Of a stretch of DNA of 49,513 bases, positions 23,606 through 31,381 are shown piece by piece. The notes beneath the pieces are model-generated. The model worked only from the letters and a program-made list of their open reading frames with translations. It was not told where the DNA came from and did not search any database. The position numbers and the translations under genes are program-made. Position 1 is the first letter of the stretch, and each line of letters begins with the position of its first letter. Source of the stretch: an uncultured Oscillospiraceae bacterium (lineage in GTDB: Bacteria > Bacillota > Clostridia > Oscillospirales > Oscillospiraceae); NCBI GenBank assembly GCA_934597345.1, contig CAKTRJ010000017.1, positions 1-49,513 of the forward strand, read 5' to 3'.

Positions 23606-24724
23606 TCACTTTCCTGCGCGTACCTTGGCGGCAATGAAGGTGAAGGCCGGGATCACAATGATGGGGATGGACGCCCAGCCGATGATGGAGGTGCCCTGCT
23701 GCAGCATGGCCTGGAAGCCCAGTGCAGCGCCAATGGCGGCAATGCCCAACAGGATAGCGGTAATGACAAAGCGTCTGAGCTGTGCGTTTTTGATAAACCG
23801 GAACAGGCCGTCAAACCGGACGTTGCCCGCATGGGCAAGACCTGCGGCGCTGGTCAGCACAGCCAGCGTCATCAGAACCACATACAGCCACTGGAGCCAC
23901 TTCATGTTCAGGCGGTTCAGTACCGACATGACAGGCAGCGTTTCGGCGCAGACATCAAACACATTGGTATAGCTGAACAGGGTAAAGATCAGGCAGACCA
24001 TCAGTACCACGGTGATGATATAACCGGCGATGATGGCCTTGCGGGACTCGGCCTTATCCTTCAGCACATCGGACACGGACATAACATTGAATACGATAGT
24101 AGACTGGAAGCAGCCGTACTGCATCGCGCCCAGAATGGCATGCAGGAAGCTGGTGTCCTTGGCATTGGCGGCGGAACCGGCAAAGGCGCCCGCCACGTCG
24201 CAGTCACCGCAGACAAGGGACAAAACGGTGATCAGCACGACGACGCCGATGATGGCGTACATCATATAGCCGGAGGACTTTGCCAGCAGCTTGGAGCCAT
24301 ACAGGCACAGCAGCGCGGAGATCAGAATGGTGACCCCGGCGGTGACCCAGTAGTTGATGCCGAGGAAGCCCTCCAGCAGCTTGCCCTCACCGGCGAAAGC
24401 CAGACCGCCGGCACACATCATGGTCATCAGGAAGCAGATATCATACAGAATGGACACCACGCTGCCGAATTTGTCACCATAGCAGGACTTGGCAAAGGGG
24501 CGGTAGCTGGGGGTGCTGTGAGCGCGGGCGTACTCCAGCATGTAGTACATAACGCCGCCGGTGATCAGCATAGCCAGCAGGGGCGTTATAAGACCCACCC
24601 AGCCGTACTTCACATACCATTTGACACTGAAAGCACCGGTGGCGAAGCCGGGGCCGAAGTGGCTGCCCAGCCATACGGCGGCCACGCCCAGAAATGCGGG
24701 GACTGCGGATTTTTTCTTTTCCAT
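23606..24724 (-). CDS. YkvI-like membrane transporter
   Basis: 372 residues from the ATG at 24724 (MEKKKSAVPAFLG), which follows GAAAGGAATC. Ten or more hydrophobic helices. The N-terminal segment AVWLGSHFGPGFATG corresponds to the broken first helix (G.GFA.G) found in YkvI proteins, a branch of the LeuT/APC-fold transporters. Another conserved patch is MMCAGGLAFAGEG near residue 100. The substrate of YkvI proteins is not known; amino acids or other small organic solutes coupled to an ion would fit the fold. It is the second gene after a Dabb-family protein, 29 bases apart on the same strand, so the pair is likely co-transcribed. Confidence 0.7.
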   Translation of the reverse strand: MEKKKSAVPAFLGVAAVWLGSHFGPGFATGAFSVKWYVKYGWVGLITPLLAMLITGGVMYYMLEYARAHSTPSYRPFAKSCYGDKFGSVVSILYDICFLMTMMCAGGLAFAGEGKLLEGFLGINYWVTAGVTILISALLCLYGSKLLAKSSGYMMYAIIGVVVLITVLSLVCGDCDVAGAFAGSAANAKDTSFLHAILGAMQYGCFQSTIVFNVMSVSDVLKDKAESRKAIIAGYIITVVLMVCLIFTLFSYTNVFDVCAETLPVMSVLNRLNMKWLQWLYVVLMTLAVLTSAAGLAHAGNVRFDGLFRFIKNAQLRRFVITAILLGIAAIGAALGFQAMLQQGTSIIGWASIPIIVIPAFTFIAAKVRAGK

Positions 24725-24753
24725 GATTATGATTCCTTTCTCTTCCACCCTGT

Positions 24754-25050
24754 TCAACAGGCTTCTTTTTCATCAAATGACATGCGATCCATCACATAGT
24801 CCTTCATATCGTTTACGAGGGCCAGATGCTTGGGATGCTTCAGATAGTCGTTGAGATATTCCGGCCCATCCAACTGCATGACCATCATGATATCCGCGTT
24901 GGAATCCCGTGTGGTCTCACAGCGGTACACCTCTGCGCCGTGCAGAAAAGGGAGCTCCTTTTCCAACTCGGCATAAACCTTGCGGCAGCGGAAATAGATC
25001 TCTGTCACATTCGCATCTTTCGTCAGCTTTAAAAGGTTATAGTGTACCAT
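24754..25050 (-). CDS. Dabb (stress-responsive alpha/beta-barrel) family protein
   Basis: 98 residues, soluble. The ferredoxin-like dimeric alpha/beta-barrel pattern is clear: strand MVHYNLLKL, a helix, a central strand with DIMMVMQLDGPEYLNDYLKH, then PKHLALVNDMKDYVMDRMSF. The '.Y..HP.H' motif (YLKHPKHLALV) is the family hallmark. Dabb proteins include small lyases and cyclases as well as proteins of unknown role. The start is fixed by AAGGAGG 8 bases upstream. It has a good promoter and precedes the YkvI-like transporter, so it may modify the transported solute or act in the same catabolic step. No substrate can be named. Confidence 0.78.
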   Translation of the reverse strand: MVHYNLLKLTKDANVTEIYFRCRKVYAELEKELPFLHGAEVYRCETTRDSNADIMMVMQLDGPEYLNDYLKHPKHLALVNDMKDYVMDRMSFDEKEAC

Positions 25051-25079
25051 TCATAAGACCTCCTTAAAAATAATGCAAT

Positions 25080-25108
25080 AAGTTACTGCAATTTTTCCGA
25101 CTTGTCAA
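25080..25108 (-). promoter_or_regulatory. Promoter of the Dabb/YkvI operon
   Basis: On the minus strand: TTGACA (25103-25108), a 17-base spacer, TAACTT (25080-25085). The surrounding gene-free stretch 25109-25278 is AT-rich, with no gene I can support. Confidence 0.6.
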
Positions 25109-25278
25109 GCACAAGTTTCGTCGATTTGAACAGTTAACATATGCAAAAATTGTGTATAAGTTCTAAAAAACGGCCGATTTTCGCTTTAGCAATTAAATGC
25201 GATAAAGAAATGTGCGGTTATGGACAGAGACAGTTTTTGCTAATGCCAGATATAAATCGCATAAAAGAGCATAAAAAG

Positions 25279-25314
25279 ATCCCGGCATACGCCATTGGCG
25301 TATGCCGGGATTTT
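25279..25314. terminator. Terminator downstream of the P-loop gene
   Basis: ATCCCGGCATACGCC and GGCGTATGCCGGGAT form a perfect 15-bp stem with loop ATT, with A and T runs on the two sides. It lies 19 bases beyond the stop of the minus-strand P-loop gene. Confidence 0.88.
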
Positions 25315-25332
25315 CGTATGTCGGAAAAGTGC

Positions 25333-25743
25333 TCAGGTGTATTGACGCAGCCCCTCGGTGGCGGAATCCTCATCAGCGCTGATGGTGACGGTGAACTTCA
25401 CGTCGTTGGCGTTGCTGAAGCGATCCAGCCAGCCCAGGAAGTCCTCTACCGCCTGCAGATCCTTGTCGCCCGCGATCTTGCACAGGTTGTCCACGAACAC
25501 ATGGGAAATATCGTAATTGCCCGCATACAGGCCGCTGATAAAGCCCCGCAGACACTCATAATTATTCACATTATACTCGCTGGCGTTGACCAGACGGACA
25601 TTATAGCTGATGTCGTAGGTCATGTCGGCGCTGGGTTCGATGCACACGACGCTTCCGTTCTCGCTTTCCACGGCGGAATGGATCAGCTCGATCAGCTGCT
25701 TCGTCTTGCCTGCGCCGTTGGCGCCCATAATCAATCTAACCAT
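25333..25743 (-). CDS. Small P-loop NTPase of unknown function
   Basis: 136 residues. The protein starts almost at once with a Walker A motif, MGANGAGKTKQL (residues 6-17), and has a Walker B-like strand HVFVDNL (about 82-88) followed by a helix. The end of the protein (KFTVTISADEDSATEGLRQY) could hold a sensor-type Ser/Asp patch. It is far too short for an ABC ATPase and lacks a signature motif; the size and layout resemble small nucleoside/nucleotide kinases or thymidine-kinase-like folds, but I do not recognise the family. AAAGGAG precedes the start. It is transcribed alone, with a strong terminator, downstream of and on the same strand as glucose-6-phosphate isomerase. Confidence 0.7.
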   Translation of the reverse strand: MVRLIMGANGAGKTKQLIELIHSAVESENGSVVCIEPSADMTYDISYNVRLVNASEYNVNNYECLRGFISGLYAGNYDISHVFVDNLCKIAGDKDLQAVEDFLGWLDRFSNANDVKFTVTISADEDSATEGLRQYT

Positions 25744-25833
25744 AAGAAATCACTCCTTTATCCATGATAGGAGGTGGTTATGCTCCTAAGGATAGCATAG
25801 CATAACCGCCCTGAAAAAGCAATGACAAAACGG

Positions 25834-27171
25834 TTAACGTTTCAGCTTTTTCAGCAAAGTCTCCCGCAGTTCTTCATAGCCGGGCTTGCCCAGCAGGGCG
25901 AACATGTTCTTCTTATAGGCCTCCACGCCGGGCTGGTCAAAGGGATTCACGTCCAGCAGATAGCCGCTCAGGCCGCAGGAATACTCGAAGAAGTAGATCA
26001 GCTCGCCCAGGGTATGGGCGTCCTTGCTGCCGGTCTGGACGATGATGTTGGGTACGCCGCCCTCCACATGGGCCAGCAGCGTGCCGTCCATGGCCTGACG
26101 GGCGATGAAGTCCATGCTCTTTCCGGCAAGGAAGTTCAGGCCGTCGCCGTTGCCCTCGTCAAAGGGGACCTCCTGCTGCCGGGCGGAGGGGCCGAAGCGC
26201 ACCACCGTCTCGAACAGGTGGCGCTCGCCCTGCTGGATGTACTGGCCCATGGAGTGCAGGTCGGCGGTAAATTCCACGCTGGCGGGGAACAGGCCCTTGC
26301 CCTCCTTGCCCTCGCTCTCGCCGTACAGCTGCTTCCACCACTCGGCCATGAACCGGAAGGACGGCTCATAGGCGGCCAGGATCTCGATCTTGCGGCCCAT
26401 GCGGTACAGCTCATACCGTGCACCGGCATAGTGCCACGCGGGATTGCGCTCCATATCCCCGGCGGCGCAGGTCTCCATCATCTCCTGCGCGCCGGCCATC
26501 AGCGCGTCAATGTCGATACCGGCGGCGGCAATGGGCAGCAGGCCCACGGCGGTCAGTACGCTGTAACGGCCGCCGATGTCGTCGGGCACTACGAAGGTCT
26601 CGTAGCCGTTGGCGTCCGCCAGAGACTTCAGCGCGCCCTTGTGGGCGTCAGTGGTGGCGTAGATGCGGCGGGCAGCCTCATCCTTGCCGTAGCGCTGCTC
26701 CAGCAGGTCGCGGAAGAAGCGGAAGGCCACGGCAGGCTCGGTGGTGGTGCCGGACTTGGAGATCACGTTGACGGAGAAGTCCACGTCCTTCACCAGTTCC
26801 ATCACCTCGGTCAGCGCCTCGCTGCTGAGGCCGTTGCCCATGAAGTAGATGTTGGGGGTGTCCTTCTTCTTCAGGTTATAGTTGGGGGAGCACAGACACT
26901 CGATCACGCCCCGTGCGCCCAGATAGGAGCCGCCGATGCCGATGACCACCAGTGCCTGGGAATCGCTCTGGATCTTTTTTGCCGCCGCCTTGATGCGGTC
27001 ATACTCCGCCCGGTCATAGTCCCGGGGCAGATGCACCCAGCCGGTGAACTCGCCGCCGGTGCCGTCGCCCAGCTGCAAATGGCTGTGGGCGATCTTCAGG
27101 CGGGGAGACAGCGCCGCCTCGTAGGGCAGCCGCAGAAAGCTCTGGATATTGGTAAGGTCGACCTTGATCAT
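25834..27171 (-). CDS. pgi: Glucose-6-phosphate isomerase
   Basis: 445 residues, the usual length for the short bacterial form. It interconverts glucose 6-phosphate and fructose 6-phosphate in glycolysis and gluconeogenesis. Signatures: [14 protein letters not shown] (sugar-phosphate isomerase fold start), [14 protein letters not shown] for phosphate binding, [14 protein letters not shown], and the C-terminal [18 protein letters not shown] holding the catalytic Lys. The start is set by AGGAGG upstream of ATG at 27171. It is a single-gene unit between a carboxypeptidase gene and a small P-loop gene on the same strand. Nothing unusual was seen. Confidence 0.96.
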   Translation of the reverse strand: MIKVDLTNIQSFLRLPYEAALSPRLKIAHSHLQLGDGTGGEFTGWVHLPRDYDRAEYDRIKAAAKKIQSDSQALVVIGIGGSYLGARGVIECLCSPNYNLKKKDTPNIYFMGNGLSSEALTEVMELVKDVDFSVNVISKSGTTTEPAVAFRFFRDLLEQRYGKDEAARRIYATTDAHKGALKSLADANGYETFVVPDDIGGRYSVLTAVGLLPIAAAGIDIDALMAGAQEMMETCAAGDMERNPAWHYAGARYELYRMGRKIEILAAYEPSFRFMAEWWKQLYGESEGKEGKGLFPASVEFTADLHSMGQYIQQGERHLFETVVRFGPSARQQEVPFDEGNGDGLNFLAGKSMDFIARQAMDGTLLAHVEGGVPNIIVQTGSKDAHTLGELIYFFEYSCGLSGYLLDVNPFDQPGVEAYKKNMFALLGKPGYEELRETLLKKLKR

Positions 27172-27257
27172 ACTATGCGCCTCCTATGTGCAAATAACGT
27201 ATTCTTAAAGTATAATACTACAACGCCCGTGGGGAAAAAACAAGGGGAACTTTGCGT

Positions 27258-28397
27258 TTATCCGCAGAAAATCGCGGTGCGCAGCATCCGGGTCACCGTT
27301 TCGCTCCAGGTAAGGCGCTCCACCGTCTCTCCCGCCACGATGGGGATGGCCAGCGCCACAGTCCCCTCCCGGCTGACGGTCAGGGTGCCCAGCCGGTCAC
27401 CGGCGCACACCGGCGCCGCCACCGTCTCAGGAAGCTCCACCGTCTGGGCCAGGCCGCCGGTCTGGGATTTCTCCAGCAGCAGCGTGCGGCCCTCCTCCGG
27501 CAGCACGGCGGACACAGTGTCCGCCGTACCCAGCACCACCGGCAGGACGGGCAGCGGCTCCTCCGGCTGGACATCCACCAGCGCGTAGGTGGAGAAGCCG
27601 TAGTTCAGCAGGGTTTTCGCGTCGGCGTTGCGGCTGTCGGAGGTGTTCCCCTTCATGATGACGGCGATCAGCTCCATGCCGTCCCGCTCCGCCGTGGCGC
27701 TGATGCAGTAGCCTGCCTCCTGCGTAAAGCCGGTTTTCAGCCCCGTGGCCCCGTCATAGAAGCGGATCAGCTTGTTGGTGTTGCTGAGCCCGAAGGTGCC
27801 GCTGCGCAGGGTGTCCATCCAGATGGTGGTGTAATTCCGCACCTCCGGATGGTGCAGCAGAAGCTCCCGGCTCATGAGGGCGATGTCGTAGGCGGAGGTG
27901 ACGTGGCCCTCCGCCGTCAGGCCGGTGCAGTTGACAAAGTGGGTGTCGTTCATGCCCAGCTCCCGGGCGCGGTTGTTCATCTGCTCCACGAACAGCTCCG
28001 TCACGCCCGCCACATGCTCCGCCAGCGCCACCGCCGCGTCGTTGCCGGAGGAGACGCACACAGCCTTCAGCAGATCGTCCACTGACATCTGCTCGCCCTC
28101 CGCCAGAAATACCTGGCTGCCGCCCATCCCGGCGGCGTAGGCGCTGACGGTCACCATGTCGTCCAGGGCGATGCGGCCGCTGTCGATGGCCTCCATGGTC
28201 AGCAGCACCGTCATGATCTTGGTGACGCTGGCCGGCGGCCGCGCCTCGTGCTCATTCTGGGCATAGAGGATCTGCCCCGTGGTCTTTTCCATCAGCAGCG
28301 CCGCGTGGGAGGTCAGCGTCAGCTCCACGCCCCAGCAGGGCACCGCCATGCCCCACACCAACACCAATGCCGCCAGAAATCCCGCCGCTCGTTTCAT
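27258..28397 (-). CDS. D-alanyl-D-alanine carboxypeptidase (penicillin-binding protein 5/DacF type)
   Basis: 379 residues. It trims the terminal D-Ala from peptidoglycan stem peptides outside the membrane. A signal peptide ends near residue 24. The three active-site motifs of serine DD-peptidases are present: SVTK (Ser57, Lys60), SGN (Ser117-Asn119) and KTG at about residue 220 in GLKTGFTQEAG. The C-terminal 100 residues are the beta-rich PBP5 stalk domain, and the final segment (TVTRMLRTAIFCG) may be an amphipathic membrane anchor. AGGAGGGC lies upstream of the start. This is a separate unit from pgi. In spore formers several such enzymes exist, and I cannot tell a vegetative (DacA) from a sporulation (DacF) role. 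Confidence 0.92.
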   Translation of the reverse strand: MKRAAGFLAALVLVWGMAVPCWGVELTLTSHAALLMEKTTGQILYAQNEHEARPPASVTKIMTVLLTMEAIDSGRIALDDMVTVSAYAAGMGGSQVFLAEGEQMSVDDLLKAVCVSSGNDAAVALAEHVAGVTELFVEQMNNRARELGMNDTHFVNCTGLTAEGHVTSAYDIALMSRELLLHHPEVRNYTTIWMDTLRSGTFGLSNTNKLIRFYDGATGLKTGFTQEAGYCISATAERDGMELIAVIMKGNTSDSRNADAKTLLNYGFSTYALVDVQPEEPLPVLPVVLGTADTVSAVLPEEGRTLLLEKSQTGGLAQTVELPETVAAPVCAGDRLGTLTVSREGTVALAIPIVAGETVERLTWSETVTRMLRTAIFCG

Positions 28398-28493
28398 ACC
28401 GCAAGCCCTCCTTGTTTCTTTGGTGCCATCCTATGCCCTGCCGGGCTTGGCCTATGCGTCGGGGGAAAAGTGCGCGCCCCGGCGATTTTCGCC

Positions 28494-28522
28494 TTGCAAT
28501 AGACAGTAAAGTGTGGTATGAT
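28494..28522 (+). promoter_or_regulatory. Promoter of tRNA-Gly
   Basis: TTGCAA (28494-28499), a 17-base spacer and TATGAT (28517-28522), ending 10 bases before the mature tRNA. Confidence 0.7.
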
Positions 28523-28532
28523 AACTCCACTT

Positions 28533-28606
28533 GCAGGGTTCGTACATCGGTAGTACATCGGCTTCCCAAGCCGAGGAGGCGGGTTCGATTCCCGTACCCT
28601 GCTCCA
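28533..28606 (+). tRNA. tRNA-Gly (anticodon CCC)
   Basis: A complete 74-base cloverleaf. Acceptor stem GCAGGGT pairs with ACCCTGC, the discriminator base is T, and CCA is encoded. The D arm is GTAC-ATCGGTA-GTAC. The anticodon stem TCGGC/GCCGA encloses the loop TTCCCAA, giving anticodon CCC, which reads GGG. The T arm is GCGGG-TTCGATT-CCCGT. A promoter lies upstream and a strong terminator follows 3 bases after the CCA, so it is a single-gene unit. Confidence 0.95.
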
Positions 28607-28609
28607 CCT

Positions 28610-28647
28610 ACCTCCAAAAGCCATGGGCTTTTGGAGGTTATCCTTTT
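28610..28647 (+). terminator. Terminator of tRNA-Gly
   Basis: ACCTCCAAAAGCC pairs perfectly with GGCTTTTGGAGGT around the loop ATG, followed by TATCCTTTT. Confidence 0.88.
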
Positions 28648-28654
28648 GCAGCGG

Positions 28655-28684
28655 TTGACAAATACGATTGTCCCGTGTTACAAT
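28655..28684 (+). promoter_or_regulatory. Promoter upstream of the acetyltransferase leader
   Basis: TTGACA (28655-28660), an 18-base spacer and TACAAT (28679-28684). A transcript from here would begin near 28691, about 45 bases before the leader terminator. Confidence 0.72.
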
Positions 28685-28733
28685 AAAGCTCCAAAATCAG
28701 TGTGGATTTGTCTGGAGCATCGCATCCTTTTTT

Positions 28734-28766
28734 CGCCACGCACCTTCATCGGTGCGCGGCGTTTTT
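28734..28766 (+). terminator. Intrinsic terminator inside the acetyltransferase leader (possible attenuator)
   Basis: CGCCACGCACC pairs with GGTGCGCGGCG (one mismatch) around TTCATC, followed by TTTTT (28762-28766). It is placed between a good promoter and the ribosome site at 28770-28778, so read-through is needed for the gene to be expressed. Confidence 0.75.
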
Positions 28767-28787
28767 CACAGGAAGGAGTGGATGAGG

Positions 28788-29444
28788 ATGAAAACAACGA
28801 TCAGTGAATGGGAGCGTATGGTGTCGGGACGGCTCTATAATTCCGCCGATCCGGAGATCGCAAAACGGCACCGGGCAGGCATGATCCGCTGTGACCGGTT
28901 CAACCGCATCCCTCTGTGGCGCGGCAAGGCCAAGCAGCGGGCGCTGGAGCGACTGCTCCCTTCCGCAAAGGGGAAGAATTTCGAGGCGTTTGCACCCTTT
29001 TACTGCGAGTACGGCGTGAACATCCATGTGGGGCGGAATTGCTTCGTCAACTACAGCAGCGTATTTCTGGATGTGGCGCCTATCACACTGGGGGACAACG
29101 TCCTCATCGGTCCCAATGTGACGTTGGCTACGCCGAACCATCCATTCGTTGCGGAGGAGCGGGCCTATACGGATTATCCCAACGGCTGCCATGAGCTGGA
29201 GTACGCCCAGCCCATCACCATCGGGGATCACAGCTGGCTGTGCGCCGGTGTGACGGTGTGCGGCGGTGTGACCATCGGGGCGGGCAGCATCATCACCGCC
29301 GGTGCGGTGGTGACCCGGGACATCCCACCCAACAGCATTGCTGCCGGTGTGCCTGCCAGAGTGCTGCGGCAGATCGACGAGAGCGACCGCCTGAACGTGT
29401 GGGAGAGGTATGTGAAGAACGAACTGCCCGATGCACGGCGGTGA
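28788..29444 (+). CDS. Maltose/galactoside O-acetyltransferase-like hexapeptide acyltransferase
   Basis: 218 residues. Two in-frame ATGs (28782 and 28788) follow AGGAAGGAG; the second has the better 9-base spacing. The first 60 residues are the Mac domain of maltose acetyltransferases (ERMVSGRLYNSADPEI...H..). The rest is a left-handed beta-helix made of hexapeptide repeats: NIHVGRNCFVNYSSVFLDVA, LGDNVLIGPNVTLATPNHP with the catalytic His, then ITIGDHSWLCAGVTVCGGVTIG and AGAVVTRDIPPNSIAAGVPA. It moves an acetyl group from acetyl-CoA onto a sugar hydroxyl; the sugar is not determined. It is expressed from its own promoter through a leader that contains a terminator. Confidence 0.92.
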   Translation: MKTTISEWERMVSGRLYNSADPEIAKRHRAGMIRCDRFNRIPLWRGKAKQRALERLLPSAKGKNFEAFAPFYCEYGVNIHVGRNCFVNYSSVFLDVAPITLGDNVLIGPNVTLATPNHPFVAEERAYTDYPNGCHELEYAQPITIGDHSWLCAGVTVCGGVTIGAGSIITAGAVVTRDIPPNSIAAGVPARVLRQIDESDRLNVWERYVKNELPDARR

Positions 29445-29475
29445 CAACAAAGCCTGTGGACGATCACACCTATAA

Positions 29476-29510
29476 GAAAAGGACCGCCAAACGGCGGTCC
29501 TTCCTTTTTG
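29476..29510. terminator. Terminator after the acetyltransferase
   Basis: AAGGACCGCC and GGCGGTCCTT pair around AAAC, followed by CCTTTTTG. Confidence 0.85.
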
Positions 29511-29542
29511 TATAGAGGCTGTGGAAGGGATCGAAACGAACG

Positions 29543-29575
29543 CCGCCCTCGACACCTTTCGGGTGTCGAGGGCGG
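29543..29575. repeat. Perfect 14-bp inverted repeat, hairpin of unknown role
   Basis: CCGCCCTCGACACC and GGTGTCGAGGGCGG around the loop TTTCG. There is no T tract. It lies between the terminator of the acetyltransferase and the end of the convergent oxidoreductase gene. It may help end the minus-strand transcript or be a remnant of a mobile repeat. Confidence 0.6.
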
Positions 29576-29605
29576 GAGCGGCCCGCAGGATGCCCGCGGG
29601 AGAGA

Positions 29606-30223
29606 TCAATGGTGGAAGCTGGTGGTGACCACAGGCTCCTTCTCCGGCAGGCCGAACTGCGCCTTGCCCAGCTGGATGCTCTTCATCAGGAAGGCCATGT
29701 TGCGGCCCAGCGTCCGCATGGTCTGAAGACCCTCCTTGTCCTGCATGACTTCCTCGGCCGTGTTGCCGTACACCATGTTCCAGTACTGGCTGCTGGCGAT
29801 GGGCATGCCGCAGATGGTGAAGTATTTGTTCAGCGCGTCAAAGGTGGCGGTATTGCCGCCCCGGCGGCAGGACACCACCGACGCGCCCACCTTCATGGTC
29901 TTGTTGATCCAGGGCGTGCTGAAAAACAGCCGGTCCATAAAGGAGATGGCCCCACCGGCGGGAGAAGCGTAGTACACCGGCGAGCCGATCACCAGCGCGT
30001 CGGCCTCGTTGAACTTCTGGGCCACCTCGTTCACCAGGTCGTCGTGAACGCAGCGGTTGGTTTTCTTACAGACACCGCAGGCGTTACAGGAGATGTTGGT
30101 CTTACCGGCCTGTACGATCTCCGCCTCGATGCCCTCGGCCTCCAGCGTTCTGGCCAGCTCTGCCAGGGCGGTATAGGTGCAGCCTTTCTCGTGGGGGCTG
30201 CCGTTGATAAGCAATGCTTTCAT
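29606..30223 (-). CDS. Flavodoxin-like NADPH-dependent FMN oxidoreductase
   Basis: 205 residues from the ATG at 30223 (MKALLINGSPHEKGCT), behind AAAGGAAGG; the longer frame starting at 30262 lacks a site. The flavodoxin fold is shown by LINGSPHEKGCTYTAL, where the phosphate of FMN binds, by the family motif SPVYYASPAGGAISFMDRLF, and by SCRRGGNTATFDALNKYF. Cysteines at about 45-57 (CNACGVCKKTNRC) form a cluster seen in the 'iron-sulfur flavoprotein'-related NAD(P)H:FMN reductase group, so it could also bind iron-sulfur or a thiol. It may reduce quinones, nitro compounds or an iron-sulfur partner. It is monocistronic. Confidence 0.87.
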   Translation of the reverse strand: MKALLINGSPHEKGCTYTALAELARTLEAEGIEAEIVQAGKTNISCNACGVCKKTNRCVHDDLVNEVAQKFNEADALVIGSPVYYASPAGGAISFMDRLFFSTPWINKTMKVGASVVSCRRGGNTATFDALNKYFTICGMPIASSQYWNMVYGNTAEEVMQDKEGLQTMRTLGRNMAFLMKSIQLGKAQFGLPEKEPVVTTSFHH

Positions 30224-30302
30224 GGCAAAAGCCTTCCTTTCCGATGGTATTCCTGCCGCCATTATACCCGTGAAAGCCTACCCGCGCAAGGGGGATCCCG
30301 CA

Positions 30303-30340
30303 AAAAAGGACGCCATCAACGGATAGCGTCCTTTTTGATA
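30303..30340. terminator. Terminator at the end of the nucleoside ABC operon
   Basis: AAAAAGGACGC pairs with GCGTCCTTTTT across a 12-base loop. It lies 10 bases beyond the stop of the minus-strand permease gene. Confidence 0.8.
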
Positions 30341-30349
30341 AAGCAATGG

Positions 30350-31381
30350 TCAACGCTGGCCCTTGTCGTAGGGGATGCCCTCCGCCTTGGGTGCGCGGGA
30401 CTTCTTGGAGGTGAAGGCCAGTACGATCAGGGTGATGATATAGGGCAGCATGCGGTACAGGTGGGAGCTGATGCCGATCTCCGCCAGCCAGTACACACCG
30501 TCGCCGTTGATGTCCAAGCTGGAGTAGGCGGCGGCGATGCACTTGAACAGGCCGAACAGCAGGGAAGCGCCCGCAATGTTCAGGGGCTTCCAGTTGCCGA
30601 AGATCATAACGGCCAGCGCCAGGAAGCCGAAGCCCGCCACGTCGCCGTTGGAGGAGCAGTTGGCGGTGGTCAGTGCGTAGACGAAGCCGCCCATACCGGC
30701 CAGCGCGCCGGAGATGGTGGTGCCGGCATAGCGCATCTTATACACGTTGATGCCCAGCGAGTCCGCCGCCTGGGGATTTTCACCGCAGGAGCGCAGCCGC
30801 AGACCGAAGCGGGTCTTATACAGCAGGATGGACAGCACCACAAAGATGATCAGGCAGATGTAGGTGGCCAGATACACCTTGTGCAGGAACGTATTGCCCA
30901 GAAAGCCCAGATCGTCGGTCTTGGCAAAGCCCAGCGTGGTCTTTTTGATCATGAACCAGCTGGCGGAGTCGCCGGTGGCCATCTGTAGGGTGTTCTGGTT
31001 GGCGATGATACGGATCAGGAACAGCACCAGCGCGGGCGCCATCAGGTTCAGGGCGGTGCCGCCGATGGTCTGGTCGGCCCGCAGGTTGATGGAGGCGAAG
31101 CTCAGCAGCAGGGAGAACAGCGCGCCGAACACCGCCGCCACCAGCATGGCCAGCAGCTCGAAGCCCTGAAGGGCCAGCCAGTTGCCGGCGGCCTTGGCCG
31201 CGTCGAAAACATGGGCCTGCTGCATCACGCGGACGAACAGCACGCCGATGAATGCGCCGAAGATCATGATACCTTCCAGCGCCAAGTTGATGATACCGCT
31301 GCGCTCGGCAAACACACCGGCCAGCGCCACGATCATCAGGGGAATGGCATAGATCAATGTTTGCTGGATCAGAAACGTCAT
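30350..31381 (-). CDS. Nucleoside/simple-sugar ABC transporter permease, second subunit (NupQ/YufQ-like)
   Basis: 343 residues, about nine hydrophobic helices. The conserved permease block AERSGIINLALEGIMIFGAF lies near the N-terminus, and LRSCGENPQAADSLGINVYKMRYAG holds the cytoplasmic loop that contacts the ATPase; both are typical of the BMP-type nucleoside importers (BPD_transp_2 family). Its start overlaps the stop of the first permease (ATGA), so the two are coupled. With the other permease it forms the membrane channel of an importer for purine or pyrimidine nucleosides. The neighbours deoD and deoC support a nucleoside substrate. A terminator follows the gene. Confidence 0.9.
   Translation of the reverse strand: MTFLIQQTLIYAIPLMIVALAGVFAERSGIINLALEGIMIFGAFIGVLFVRVMQQAHVFDAAKAAGNWLALQGFELLAMLVAAVFGALFSLLLSFASINLRADQTIGGTALNLMAPALVLFLIRIIANQNTLQMATGDSASWFMIKKTTLGFAKTDDLGFLGNTFLHKVYLATYICLIIFVVLSILLYKTRFGLRLRSCGENPQAADSLGINVYKMRYAGTTISGALAGMGGFVYALTTANCSSNGDVAGFGFLALAVMIFGNWKPLNIAGASLLFGLFKCIAAAYSSLDINGDGVYWLAEIGISSHLYRMLPYIITLIVLAFTSKKSRAPKAEGIPYDKGQR

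Noticed and set aside
25822..27588. 588-codon plus-strand open frame across pgi and the carboxypeptidase gene
   Set aside because: It lies antisense to two confidently identified enzymes and has the low-complexity composition of a GC-rich shadow frame.
28640..28787. T-box or other riboswitch in the acetyltransferase leader
   Set aside because: The leader is only about 75 bases long and lacks a T-box sequence or a recognisable aptamer; only a terminator is supported.
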